From: Pseudoalteromonas carrageenovora IAM 12662
GTDB taxonomy: Bacteria > Pseudomonadota > Gammaproteobacteria > Enterobacterales > Alteromonadaceae
Length of the DNA: 64,000 nucleotides
Assembly: GCF_900239935.1 (NCBI RefSeq)
Contig: NZ_LT965928.1
Location: 2,148,507-2,212,506 of the forward strand
Direction: 5' to 3'
The translations under genes and the position numbers were made by a program. Below the pieces are notes generated by a model, which was not told where the DNA came from, made no database searches, and worked only from the letters and a program-made list of their open reading frames with translations. This document shows, one piece after another, positions 9,601 through 17,415 of this stretch. Numbering within the stretch: position 1 is the first letter of the stretch; every line of letters starts with the position of its first letter.

Positions 9601-9659
9601 TTTTTTTTACTTATCGTATTTATAGATGCAACTTTAGCTAACATTAATTTAATGTGCAT
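6624..9659 (-). CDS. TonB-dependent receptor with STN signalling domain (FecA type)
   Basis: 1011 residues from the ATG at 9659. Order: a long basic N-terminus with a first signal-peptide core (LLSGFSVLAPAIFSLSVQA, about 47-65), an STN domain (about 70-148, VQFDIKAQRADKALIEYAKQ), a second signal-peptide-like stretch (MMKLSAVSAAVLPALLA, about 156-180), a TonB-box-like KIAIVGS, a plug domain (about 195-335, with IKRIEVLRDGAAAQYGSDAI), and a beta barrel ending in Phe. STN receptors import a substrate and signal its presence to a FecR-type protein. It lies 9 bp after fecR-like and downstream of the fecI-like gene, as expected. The ligand cannot be told; nothing shows it is iron. The internal start at 9194/9191 is discussed under findings. 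Confidence 0.9.
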   Translation of the reverse strand: MHIKLMLAKVASINTISKKKIKKKKQSNRGFLFVSCLYKLRSNQTHLLSGFSVLAPAIFSLSVQAATQTTGQMVQFDIKAQRADKALIEYAKQTEQTVVFSFELAKQHNANSVYGFYTQLDALEALLGGTELDAVVDQNGLLSIKLKQINRNDNNMMKLSAVSAAVLPALLAANSQGVNAAEEVAQEKIEKIAIVGSRVAGRSVEDLPVPVDILSAEALENTGQTEVGRMLQSIAPSFNFSSSSISDGTDALRPATLRGLGPDQTLVLINGKRRHQASIIHINTSVGRGTAGTDMNAIPASAIKRIEVLRDGAAAQYGSDAIAGVINIVLKDASEGGKAAINYGEYSEGDGETINIDFNKGFALGDDGYLNTTINYRDRSPTNRAGLHGSCQFYGCTELSDGTLLAGDPRELTVDRDTFRIGDADSQQFGLTVNTGYELGDGELYGFITYSTRDNESAAFFRHNANAGGNPVLQDGDATIPLGFLPKINTTIDDVSYNFGYKTEFDNDASLDLSYTYGENSIDYTTSDTINASYANFLRYDQGLSAADIRTTIPREAYAYGMELSLQTINIDFTKNFDDYSLAMGAEIRTDEYRILEGSEYAYRDYDTSNGVSIYSGLSGGVGSEDASGGTQGFGGSSPASSVDESRDVISFYLDAETYIIEDVILSGALRYDNYKGFGDTVNFKLAGNWAVTDDISLRGALSSGFRAPSMQQLYFNNISTQFVVAEDGSLVAEEVGTFRNDSTLAQSLGIPKLKEEKSQNRSLGIVYNVTDNINVTVDYYSIDIDDRIVISNRLGKGLSSSLDAALLSSGAGAGQFFLNGADTETSGIDFVATWNTEGFGGTLDFTLAANFTETDVVSLFTPSGSGLETVPVEDVFSDQEISIIEEWQPEGRINLSALYQRDDWTVNLSLNRFGEYTVEDGGRQTYSAEILTDVKVNYFVTEDLSVNIGANNLFDVYPDKNEIGNSRSGTIVDANGNTIVSSSGVFEYSRRSAPFGFNGAYYYVGAEYRF

Positions 9660-9668
9660 AACGTCTAC

Positions 9669-10748
9669 TTATGATTCTGTGTGGTGTTTTAGCGTTACTA
9701 CATGCTCACCTAAACGCTCATGTTCAATCGAAAAGTTAGTGTGTAAACTTTCTAATAAACCTTCCACATCACCGGCTTTAAACACGCCAGCTACTTTTAT
9801 ACTCGCCAGTGCATCGGACGACAATTCAAAACGAGTCGATGTGTATCTACTTACTTCATTTAGTGCATCACTTAGCTGTTCACCATTAAAAATAAGCATG
9901 CCGTTTTGCCAAGCTAAATCACGTTGTACATCGCCCATTGAAAGCTGAGTGATAGGTTTAGTAACACTTTGCTCTATAACTGCTTTTTCGCCAGAGATAA
10001 CAATATTGGCGTTAATTTTACGAATTTTTTGCGTGCTATTATCTGCAAGCTGATAATCTTTAAAGTCGTTAGCATCAACGGCTACGCTCGGATCAGTGAT
10101 CATCACTTTACCTTCAGTCACTACAAGCTCTAAGTCTGATGACGTATTGCGCTGCACATTGAATACCGTGCCAAGGGCTGTAAAACTTTTATCACCTGCC
10201 ATAACACTAAACGGACGTGTTGCGTCTTTTGCTACATTAAAACGCCCCTCCCCTCTGCTGAGTAACAACTGCCTGCGCCCTTTACTGTATGCAACCTCTA
10301 ATAAACTATTGGTATTAAGCTGCACAATAGTGCCATCTGGCAGAACGTAAGTGGATTGTTCACCTACTTTTGTTTTGTAAATTTTAGTGTAATTAACTTT
10401 CGCAAGCTCTTGGTTATAGCCGTTTTCTAAATTAATTAATAAGTAGCTGCATACCATTAACGCAGCAAATAAACTCGCTGCAATTGAATAAGAAAACATC
10501 CACTTCTTTTTAGATTCTTTTGCACTATTGTGCTGTGGAAATAAATTACTTAACTCATTTAATACAGATAACTCATCCCATAATTGGGCTAGTTCATAAA
10601 TAGCGTCTTGATGAGCCGTACTTTGCATCATCCATAATTTAAATTGCTCTTTTTCATCATCGGTCAAACCCCGATCGATGGCACTTATCCAGTCACATGA
10701 TTTCTCTAAAATGAGATCTTTTGAATTAAATTGATGAACGTTACTCAT
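9669..10748 (-). CDS. FecR-type anti-sigma factor / signal transducer
   Basis: 359 residues. A cytoplasmic N-terminus (about 1-80) holds the DUF4880-like segment EKSCDWISAIDRGLTDDEKE and conserved tryptophans. One membrane helix follows (about 88-106), then a periplasmic FecR domain (about 125-235, YVLPDGTIVQLNTNS, GEGRFNV, FTALGTVFNV) and a C-terminal DUF4974-like region (about 280-350). FecR proteins hold a FecI-type sigma factor until the STN domain of a loaded receptor signals. The start overlaps the sigma gene by 4 bp, indicating translational coupling. Confidence 0.93.
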   Translation of the reverse strand: MSNVHQFNSKDLILEKSCDWISAIDRGLTDDEKEQFKLWMMQSTAHQDAIYELAQLWDELSVLNELSNLFPQHNSAKESKKKWMFSYSIAASLFAALMVCSYLLINLENGYNQELAKVNYTKIYKTKVGEQSTYVLPDGTIVQLNTNSLLEVAYSKGRRQLLLSRGEGRFNVAKDATRPFSVMAGDKSFTALGTVFNVQRNTSSDLELVVTEGKVMITDPSVAVDANDFKDYQLADNSTQKIRKINANIVISGEKAVIEQSVTKPITQLSMGDVQRDLAWQNGMLIFNGEQLSDALNEVSRYTSTRFELSSDALASIKVAGVFKAGDVEGLLESLHTNFSIEHERLGEHVVTLKHHTES

Positions 10749-11320
10749 TCTGCAACCCTCCCTACTGAAATAGGGTGAGCCTGTGCTTTTGGGTGTACTT
10801 CATTGCCTTGTTCATACTCACGCATATAAAGCATGGTTTGTAATAACCCTTTTGCAATGTGTTTTTCAACAGTACTTTGACTTAACTGCATTTGTTCTGC
10901 TATCTCTTTTTGGCTCATACCGTATACTTTTTTTAATATAAAGCATTTACGAATAGACGAGCTTAGTTGCTCGGTAGCTCTACAAAAAAGTAAAAAGCGC
11001 TCTTTAGATGTGTATTCATCTTCAAGCTGCATTGATTTGAGTAATACGGGTAATTCGTTATCATGCTCTAACGAATCATTAAATTTGTTATCCCATTTAG
11101 CAATATGGTTAAGTGCTAAGTGCTTTGCTGTTTTGAGCATATAACTGCGGGTAAACTGAATGTCTTGTTTTAAATCAGCTTCATAGCTTTTTATAAACGT
11201 TTCTTGCACAATGTCTTCTACATCGTCGGGCTGAACTATACGCGATACAAAGCGCTTTAGTTGCTTCGAAATATCAACAAATGTTGACGTGATTTTTACT
11301 TTTTTCGTCATCCTTAACAC
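10745..11320 (-). CDS. ECF RNA polymerase sigma factor, FecI type
   Basis: 191 residues with sigma region 2 (about 12-80, VEDIVQETFIKSYE) and region 4 (about 115-170, with the helix-turn-helix MSQKEIAEQMQLSQSTVEKH). It is the first gene of the three-gene signalling unit and should direct transcription of the receptor below. The frame opens with GTG at 11320, with AGG a few bases before; an ATG three codons in (11311) is an equally possible start. The sequence does not identify the inducing ligand. Confidence 0.93.
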   Translation of the reverse strand: MLRMTKKVKITSTFVDISKQLKRFVSRIVQPDDVEDIVQETFIKSYEADLKQDIQFTRSYMLKTAKHLALNHIAKWDNKFNDSLEHDNELPVLLKSMQLEDEYTSKERFLLFCRATEQLSSSIRKCFILKKVYGMSQKEIAEQMQLSQSTVEKHIAKGLLQTMLYMREYEQGNEVHPKAQAHPISVGRVAE

Positions 11321-11419
11321 GCACCTGTTGTTATTTTTATTACCAACAGGTTACGAGTTTTTGGCATAAAAACAAGATTAAATGTTAATTTAGCGTTATT
11401 TAAATGGATAAGAACATAA

Positions 11420-11935
11420 ATGAGTAAATTTTTAGATTATATTCGACTTAGTTTTTTTGCTTGTGGGTTGCTGCTAGGGGTACAAATTCCGGCCTATGTA
11501 AGTGATTTTGGTCAAGCGCTCAATGCACAATTAATTGAAGCAAATAACGCAATTTCACCTTTTAAAAATGACGCTGCCACATACTTTAATAACGATTTAA
11601 ATAAACTAATAAAACACTATAAAAATTTAGGCGATAAAATTGTAGGCAAAGGCGCTGAACATATTCATACCCTTAATATGCGTCAGCAATCGCTCCAGTT
11701 AGCGGTTGAGCAATTTAAGCAATCGCCTTATGTTTTTACTCTAACGAGCAACCTAAGCGATATTAAGCAACAGGTATGGCAGCGCTTTGAAGGCCAAATA
11801 GTGCTAAAAAAAGACTCTATAATAGCAGCAATTATTAGCGCCATTATAATTGCAGTGCTTGCTGAACTGCTTGGTTTTTTACTTATATCAGGGTTAAAAC
11901 GCGGCTACAATAGATTATTTACAGCTCAAAAATAA
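11420..11935 (+). CDS. DUF2937 family membrane protein
   Basis: 171 residues. A hydrophobic segment near the N-terminus (about 8-28, LSFFACGLLLGVQIPAYV) and another at the C-terminus (about 138-160, SIIAAIISAIIIAVLAELLG) flank a helical, probably periplasmic middle. The layout and sequence fit DUF2937, a proteobacterial family of unknown role. It is divergent from the sigma factor gene across about 100 bp and its 3' end overlaps the convergent LysR gene by 21 bp. Confidence 0.7.
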   Translation: MSKFLDYIRLSFFACGLLLGVQIPAYVSDFGQALNAQLIEANNAISPFKNDAATYFNNDLNKLIKHYKNLGDKIVGKGAEHIHTLNMRQQSLQLAVEQFKQSPYVFTLTSNLSDIKQQVWQRFEGQIVLKKDSIIAAIISAIIIAVLAELLGFLLISGLKRGYNRLFTAQK

Positions 11936-12802
11936 TGATTTCATAAATTCATAAAACACATCTGTTTTACGCGTTGTTAAACTGTTTTGCGGGCGTAAAA
12001 ACCACACCGGAGCATCACTTTGCGCCATAACATGCGGCATAACTTCAACAAGCGCACCGCTTTTTAGCTCTTCGCTGATCGCTATTTTAGATTTGATAGC
12101 AATACCGTGCCCTGCAATAGCAGCCTGTGTCATGTTATCTGAGTTAGAAATAGTAAAACGCGTTTTTGCATTAAATGTATTTATACCACCGTGCTCATCA
12201 AATAACTTAAGTTGCCTTTGCCAAGGTAAGCATACCCAATAATGCTCTTCTAATTGAGCTAGTGTTGCAGGCATACCATGCTTTTTTATATAACTAGGCG
12301 CAGCACAAAGTAAACGGCTGTTATTAACTATCTTGCGAGAAAGCAGCCCTGAGTCTGTTAATGTGCCCACTCGTATCGCTACATCTTGCGCGTCATCCAC
12401 TACATTCACAAAATGGTCAGTTATTAAAAAATCGAGCTTAAGCTGTGGATACTTACTCTCAAACTCAGTCAGTTTTGGCATTACATATTTTGAAAAAATC
12501 CAAGGCGGCATAGTAACGCGCAACAAACCACTTACCGATGAGCTACGTGCACCTATACTATGTTCGGCGTCATGTAGTGCTTCAATTATGGCACCGACAC
12601 GGCTGTAAAATAATTCACCAGCAGGCGATAACCTTACTCTTCTGCTATCTCTAAAAACTAAAACAGTGGCTAGTTCTCGTTCTAGTTTACTAAGCCTGTG
12701 ACTTACAGTTGCGGGTGATAGTCGCTGCTCACGCGCTGCAGCCAATACCCCCTTGTTTTCGACCACCGCAATAAAGGTTTCTAAATCACTTAAATTGTAC
12801 AT
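11915..12802 (-). CDS. LysR-type transcriptional regulator
   Basis: 295 residues with an N-terminal helix-turn-helix (about 15-40, GVLAAAREQRLSPATVSHRL) and an effector-binding domain of the type common in small LysR regulators (LRVTMPPWIFSKYVMP). It is divergent from the peroxiredoxin-like/HAD pair across 121 bp, the usual LysR arrangement, so those two genes are its likely target (inference). The 3' end overlaps the DUF2937 gene on the other strand. Confidence 0.92.
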   Translation of the reverse strand: MYNLSDLETFIAVVENKGVLAAAREQRLSPATVSHRLSKLERELATVLVFRDSRRVRLSPAGELFYSRVGAIIEALHDAEHSIGARSSSVSGLLRVTMPPWIFSKYVMPKLTEFESKYPQLKLDFLITDHFVNVVDDAQDVAIRVGTLTDSGLLSRKIVNNSRLLCAAPSYIKKHGMPATLAQLEEHYWVCLPWQRQLKLFDEHGGINTFNAKTRFTISNSDNMTQAAIAGHGIAIKSKIAISEELKSGALVEVMPHVMAQSDAPVWFLRPQNSLTTRKTDVFYEFMKSLFLSCK

Positions 12803-12923
12803 TGGCTAGCTTAGATGTGTTTTCAATGTTTAATATTTTCGAATGAAGCTTTCAGTTTTGCAATGTTTATTTAAATAACTAGAACACACATAATCGCAAT
12901 ATGTTTTAATTTGAGATTTAGTA

Positions 12924-13574
12924 ATGAGTTTAAAAGCACAAATAGATGCATACAATGTGCAAAAAGAAGCAAAATTACCTGCTGATGTACTCGCATTAAT
13001 GGACACAACAAATGAAGAGCTTATAGCTCAGCACATTAAAGGTAACGCCTTACAAATTGGTGCAAAGGTAGAAAACTTTAGCTTAGTAAATCATAACGGT
13101 GAAAGTATCGAGCTTAATGATTTATTAAATAAAGGCCCAGTAATAGTTAGCTTTTACCGTGGTAGTTGGTGTCCTTATTGTAATTTAGAGTTAAAAGCAC
13201 TGAACGATTACTTAGCGCAATTTAAAACGCAAAGTGCCCAGTTAATTGCTATTTCACCACAGTTACCTGATGAAACACTCTCAACTAAACAAAAAAATGA
13301 ACTAGATTTCGATGTACTGTCAGATGTGTGTAATAAAGTAGCAGAGCAGTTTGGCTTATTGTTTACACTCGATGAGCGCATTCAAGCACTTTATACACAG
13401 TTTGGAATTGATTTTGAGCACTACTACGGTGATAAAAGCTTTAAATTACCACTACCCGCAACATACGTAATTAACCAAGAAGGCGTTATTACTTACGCAT
13501 TCTTAAACGAAGACTACACCCTACGTGCAGAGCCTATTGATATTATGGCAGCACTTGAATCGGAGCAAAATTAA
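12924..13574 (+). CDS. Peroxiredoxin-like protein (AhpC/TSA family)
   Basis: 216 residues. The thioredoxin-fold core (about 45-205) has SFYRGSWCPYC with Cys83 and Cys86, a CxxC pair in the place where typical peroxiredoxins have PxxxTxxC. This subgroup is annotated as peroxiredoxin-like; a thiol-dependent reduction of peroxides or disulfides is likely but not shown. No signal peptide is seen, so it is cytoplasmic. Its stop codon overlaps the next gene's ATG (TAATG), indicating translational coupling. Confidence 0.88.
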   Translation: MSLKAQIDAYNVQKEAKLPADVLALMDTTNEELIAQHIKGNALQIGAKVENFSLVNHNGESIELNDLLNKGPVIVSFYRGSWCPYCNLELKALNDYLAQFKTQSAQLIAISPQLPDETLSTKQKNELDFDVLSDVCNKVAEQFGLLFTLDERIQALYTQFGIDFEHYYGDKSFKLPLPATYVINQEGVITYAFLNEDYTLRAEPIDIMAALESEQN

Positions 13575-14341
13575 TGTCTATTTTAAAATCGTTAAAAAAC
13601 CTTACTCTTTCACTACTTGTCGGCTCAAGCTTAGTTTCTGGCTATGCGATGGCTGATGAAATGAAAACTCAAGAAAAACCTAAAGTACTTATTTTCGATG
13701 TTAACGAAACACTCCTTGATTTAACATCAATGCGTACCTCAATTGGTAAAGCGCTAGGTGGTCGAGAAGATTTACTACCTTTATGGTTCTCTACAATGTT
13801 GCACCACTCATTAGTAGATACAGTAAGCGGTAGTTACCACGATTTTGGACAAATTGGTGTGGCATCGCTAATGATGGTGGCACAAAATAACAATATAGAC
13901 ATAACAAGTGAACAAGCAAAAACAGCCATTGTCACCCCGCTTTTAACACTCCCACCACATAATGATGTTAAAGAAGGACTGGCAAAACTTAAAGCACAAG
14001 GCTATAAGTTAGTAAGCCTTACTAATTCTTCAAACAAAGGTGTTAAGGCACAGTTTGAAAGCGCTGGTTTAATGTCTTACTTTGATGCGCGTTACAGCAT
14101 TGAAGATATTAAAATATACAAACCAGATTTACGTGCTTACGAGTGGGTACTCAAAAAGTTAAATGTAGCGCCAAATGAAGCAATGATGGTAGCAGCACAT
14201 GGTTGGGATGTAGCAGGCGCTAAAGAAGCCGGATTACAAACTACATTTATTGCACGCCCAGGTAAAGCGCTTTACCCACTTGCAAAAAAACCAGATCACG
14301 TTGTGAAAGATTTACATGAATTAGTCGCTCTACTTAAGTAA
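13574..14341 (+). CDS. Exported HAD-superfamily hydrolase, haloacid dehalogenase type II-like
   Basis: 255 residues. A signal peptide (about 1-27, LTLSLLVGSSLVSGYAMA) is followed by a HAD domain with motif I FDVNETLLD (nucleophile Asp42), motif II SLTNSS, a motif III Lys in KIYKPD, and motif IV HGWDVAGA. The fold and order match the haloacid dehalogenase type II group. However, the segment that reads S-x-N-x-W-D in true L-2-haloacid dehalogenases is AAHGWD here, so the substrate may be something else. A periplasmic location is unusual for this group. It is coupled to the peroxiredoxin-like gene. Confidence 0.85.
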   Translation: MSILKSLKNLTLSLLVGSSLVSGYAMADEMKTQEKPKVLIFDVNETLLDLTSMRTSIGKALGGREDLLPLWFSTMLHHSLVDTVSGSYHDFGQIGVASLMMVAQNNNIDITSEQAKTAIVTPLLTLPPHNDVKEGLAKLKAQGYKLVSLTNSSNKGVKAQFESAGLMSYFDARYSIEDIKIYKPDLRAYEWVLKKLNVAPNEAMMVAAHGWDVAGAKEAGLQTTFIARPGKALYPLAKKPDHVVKDLHELVALLK

Positions 14342-14371
14342 GCACGTTTATACGCTAATTAATCAATACCC

Positions 14372-14408
14372 AAGCGGCCGATGTTAGGATGACATTGGCC
14401 GCTTTTTT
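14372..14408 (+). terminator. Rho-independent terminator after the HAD gene
   Basis: The stem AAGCGGCC / GGCCGCTT is extended inward by ATGT/ACAT and followed by a T-run. Confidence 0.9.
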
Positions 14409-14453
14409 ATGTTTGATAAATGCTTAATGGATATGGATAACGCCCAAGAACAG

Positions 14454-14502
14454 AACGCGAATGCTTTGCTCAGTTTTACTTATTTTATATGGGTGTAAGG
14501 CC
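14454..14502 (-). repeat. Decayed fragment of the TA-ended repeat family
   Basis: About 48 bases (ACGCGAATGCTTTGCTCAGT, then TTTACTTATT, then GGGTGTAAGGCC) match the reverse complement of the right-hand part of the repeat at 57615-57789, with scattered mismatches and no clear ends. The rest of the 411-bp gap between the HAD and PilZ genes shows only the terminator and three GTAAAT words at 14659-14700. Confidence 0.5.
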
Positions 14503-14752
14503 GACAGATTAATAGACCTAGTAATTTCTCCCTTACAACGCTACTATTTAGCTAAACTAAACTTTGGTTGAAAAGTTACTAACATATTGAACTGTAATGA
14601 TATTTAAATACACTTTCTCGATTCAGTAGGTTTTAGTAAAAACAAAGCAAATTTACCTGTAAATAGTAGCCGTAAATTCTATGTAGATAGCGCCGTAAAT
14701 AGCTGCTTTGTATGGGTTTACTCGAGTTAGCTAATGCGTAGTGGAGATAGTT

Positions 14753-15361
14753 ATGAAAAGCCAAAGATTAAGCGAATTTGAAGAGTATTTTCAAATAAAT
14801 GAAAGTATAAGAGTGAATTTATTCGCGGTATCTGACAACCAAGTTCCTAAATCGCAACTTGAACTTGAAGACGACATCCCTCCCCTATTTAGGTTAGCTA
14901 ATGAGGTCAGTGAGCTTGAGCAAAGTTCTTTACGCCCGCTTAGAAATTTAGGTGATGTTGCGCAAGAACTAGCCGCCTTTTTACAGGCGCAGTCTCGTAA
15001 AATTGATTTAATCATGAGCCATATTTTAGCCTCTGAGCAAGCACAAGATAGCGCCATTCAATGTGACAGCTATGGCGGTGGCGGTATTCGCTTTACCTCC
15101 CCAGACGTTTATTCAATTGGCCAAGCATTCAGAACGAAGCTATTTTTGCATCACGAAGCTTCTGCAGTGTATTGTTATACCGAAGTAGTTGCTGTTGAGA
15201 AAAAAGATAATGAACATTATCAATACACTATGCTGTTTACATCAATCAGAACTACCGACCAAGAGCTTGTAGTAAGAGCAAGCTTACACGCCCAAACACG
15301 CCAACTAAAAAAACGCCAAGAACTTGAACAAGTTAATGCTGAACCTAACAGTGATAATTAG
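14753..15361 (+). CDS. PilZ-like domain protein
   Basis: 202 residues from the ATG at 14753, which has GGAG six bases upstream (a GTG at 14741 is in frame but overlaps that site). The N-terminal half is helical. The C-terminal half (about 100-190) resembles an atypical PilZ fold: CDSYGGGGIRFTSP, then alternating strands, then RASLHAQTRQLKKRQE. The RxxxR motif of classical c-di-GMP binders is not seen, so nucleotide binding is uncertain. It is followed after about 57 bp by the agmatine genes, with no evident functional link. Confidence 0.65.
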   Translation: MKSQRLSEFEEYFQINESIRVNLFAVSDNQVPKSQLELEDDIPPLFRLANEVSELEQSSLRPLRNLGDVAQELAAFLQAQSRKIDLIMSHILASEQAQDSAIQCDSYGGGGIRFTSPDVYSIGQAFRTKLFLHHEASAVYCYTEVVAVEKKDNEHYQYTMLFTSIRTTDQELVVRASLHAQTRQLKKRQELEQVNAEPNSDN

Positions 15362-15418
15362 CTGACATATTTACGTAAAATGCTAAACTAGCGGCACCTT
15401 AATTTGTATCAAAATTTC

Positions 15419-16474
15419 ATGAACTTTAGACTTTTACCAGAATGGGCTGAGCAAGATGCTGTAATGCTAACTTGGCCGCATATAGACACCGACTGGGCTG
15501 ATAATTTAGCGCGTGTAGAACCCGTTTATGTTGAGCTTGCAAAGCAAATAACACACAAGCAACAGCTTGTAATAGTAGCCCACAGTGAAGCATTAAAAAT
15601 TAGTATAACAGCGCTGCTTAAAAACGCCGCTATTGATTTAAGCCGAGTTCATTTTCTAGTTACCCCTACAAACGATACATGGGCACGCGATCATGGCCCT
15701 TTAACGTGTGCATCAATAAACAATCCGCTTGAGCTAAATGTGGTTGATTTTACATTTAATGGTTGGGGCAATAAATTTGAAAGCGCGCTTGATAATCAAA
15801 TTAATAAAAGCTTGGTAAAAGCGCTTGGCGATACAAATAACCAGTATCAAGAAATTGATATGGTGCTTGAAGGCGGTGGTATTGAAATAAACGAACACGG
15901 CGTTTTACTTACAACTAGCGAATGTTTACTCAATAAAAACCGTAACCCTGATTTATCAGCTGACGAAATAGAGAGCCTCTTAAAAAGCCATTTAGGCGCT
16001 ACCGATTTTTTATGGCTAGAGCATGGCTATTTAGCGGGTGACGACACCGACAGCCACATTGATACCTTAGTGCGTTTTGCGCCTAATAATACACTGGTGT
16101 ATGTAAAGTGTGATGATGAAAATGATGAACATTTTAGCGCCTTAAGCGCGATGGAAAAACAGCTAAAGAGCTTTAAAACAGCAAATAACACCCCATATAC
16201 TTTAATTGCATTGCCTTGGCCAAAAGCAGCATACGACAATGAGAATACGCGTTTACCTGCAACCTACGCTAACTATTTAATTATAAATAACGCGGTTTTA
16301 GTACCTACTTATAACGATATAAATGACGAACTTGCCCTTTCGCAAATTCAAAAAGCGTATCCAACGCATGAAATTATCGGCATTAATTGCCAACCTATTA
16401 TTGAACAATTTGGCAGTTTGCACTGTATTACCATGCAACTACCTCGTGGATTTTTAGCTGGAGCAGCACAATGA
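15419..16474 (+). CDS. aguA: Agmatine deiminase
   Basis: 351 residues from the ATG at 15419 (MNFRLLPEWAEQDAVMLTWP); the frame extends to a TTG at 15404. It is a member of the peptidyl-arginine deiminase fold family. The catalytic features TWARDHGP, LEGGGIE, HGYLAGDDTDSHIDTLVRF and the C-terminal nucleophile Cys336 in GSLHCITMQLPRG are all present. It converts agmatine to N-carbamoylputrescine and ammonia. Its stop overlaps the aguB start by 4 bp, so the two pathway steps are translationally coupled. Confidence 0.95.
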   Translation: MNFRLLPEWAEQDAVMLTWPHIDTDWADNLARVEPVYVELAKQITHKQQLVIVAHSEALKISITALLKNAAIDLSRVHFLVTPTNDTWARDHGPLTCASINNPLELNVVDFTFNGWGNKFESALDNQINKSLVKALGDTNNQYQEIDMVLEGGGIEINEHGVLLTTSECLLNKNRNPDLSADEIESLLKSHLGATDFLWLEHGYLAGDDTDSHIDTLVRFAPNNTLVYVKCDDENDEHFSALSAMEKQLKSFKTANNTPYTLIALPWPKAAYDNENTRLPATYANYLIINNAVLVPTYNDINDELALSQIQKAYPTHEIIGINCQPIIEQFGSLHCITMQLPRGFLAGAAQ

Positions 16475-17364
16475 CAAGCCCTGCAAAATTAAATGTAGCC
16501 TTAGTACAACAATCTAATAGCAATAACGCAGAGCAAAATATGGCAAAATCAATTGCCGGAATTCGCGATGCAGCCAAGCAAGGCGCACAGCTAGTTGTTT
16601 TACAGGAGCTGCACCGCAGCCTTTACTTTTGCCAAACTGAAGACGTAGACGTATTTGATTTAGCTGAAACAATTCCGGGCCCAAGTAGTAATACCTTAGG
16701 CGAGCTTGCCAAAGAGCTCGGAATAGTCATTGTTGCCTCTTTATTTGAAAAACGCGCGACAGGCTTATACCACAATACCGCTATAGTCCTTGAAAAAGAC
16801 GGCAGCATTGCCGGTAAATACCGAAAAATGCATATTCCTGATGACCCTGGTTTTTACGAGAAATTTTATTTTACCCCAGGTGATTTAGGTTTTGAGCCGA
16901 TTCAAACCTCTGTAGGTAAATTAGGCGTATTAGTTTGTTGGGATCAATGGTTCCCAGAAGCAGCGCGCTTAATGGCAATGGCTGGTGCTGAAATATTAAT
17001 TTACCCAACTGCAATTGGCTGGGATCCACGTGATGATAACGATGAACAAGCCCGTCAAAAAGATGCATGGGTTATTGTTCAGCGTGCCCACGCTGTTGCC
17101 AATGGCGTGCCTGTGATTAGCTGTAACCGAGTAGGCCATGAGAGCGATCCAAGTGCGCAAAGCGAAGGTATTGCATTTTGGGGCAACTCATTTATTGCAG
17201 GCCCACAAGGTGAGATATTGGCAGAGGCCAATAACACTGATGAGCAAATTTTAGTGGTAGAACTTGATCAAAAAGCGTCTGAAAACGTAAGACGTATATG
17301 GCCGTATTTACGCGACCGTAGAATTGATCATTACCAAGACCTAACAAAAATTTACCGAGACTAA
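16471..17364 (+). CDS. aguB: N-carbamoylputrescine amidase
   Basis: 297 residues of the nitrilase superfamily. The catalytic triad can be read as Glu46 (QELHRS), Lys119 (YRKMHIP) and Cys156 (LVCWDQWFPEAAR). It hydrolyses N-carbamoylputrescine to putrescine, CO2 and ammonia, completing the agmatine route begun by AguA. Cytoplasmic; no signal sequence. The 4-bp overlap with aguA supports the assignment. A 9-bp hairpin lies between this gene and mfd. Confidence 0.96.
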   Translation: MTSPAKLNVALVQQSNSNNAEQNMAKSIAGIRDAAKQGAQLVVLQELHRSLYFCQTEDVDVFDLAETIPGPSSNTLGELAKELGIVIVASLFEKRATGLYHNTAIVLEKDGSIAGKYRKMHIPDDPGFYEKFYFTPGDLGFEPIQTSVGKLGVLVCWDQWFPEAARLMAMAGAEILIYPTAIGWDPRDDNDEQARQKDAWVIVQRAHAVANGVPVISCNRVGHESDPSAQSEGIAFWGNSFIAGPQGEILAEANNTDEQILVVELDQKASENVRRIWPYLRDRRIDHYQDLTKIYRD

Positions 17365-17373
17365 ATAATATTA

Positions 17374-17395
17374 TGGCGCTTGCACACAAGCGCCA
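17374..17395. other. Perfect 9-bp hairpin between aguB and mfd
   Basis: TGGCGCTTG and CAAGCGCCA flank a CACA loop 9 bp after the aguB stop. There is no U-tract, so it may act as an RNA-stability or processing element rather than a terminator. Confidence 0.5.
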
Positions 17396-17415
17396 CATTG
17401 TAAATGGAGTAATAA

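Noticed and set aside
6624..11320. Ferric citrate uptake system (fecIRA)
   Set aside because: The signalling layout matches, but no periplasmic ferric-citrate transporter genes and no Fur-like site were seen, so an iron role is not supported.
13574..14341. True L-2-haloacid dehalogenase
   Set aside because: Key Ser/Asn positions near the motif IV Asp are changed (AAHGWD), so a specific dehalogenase call is not justified.
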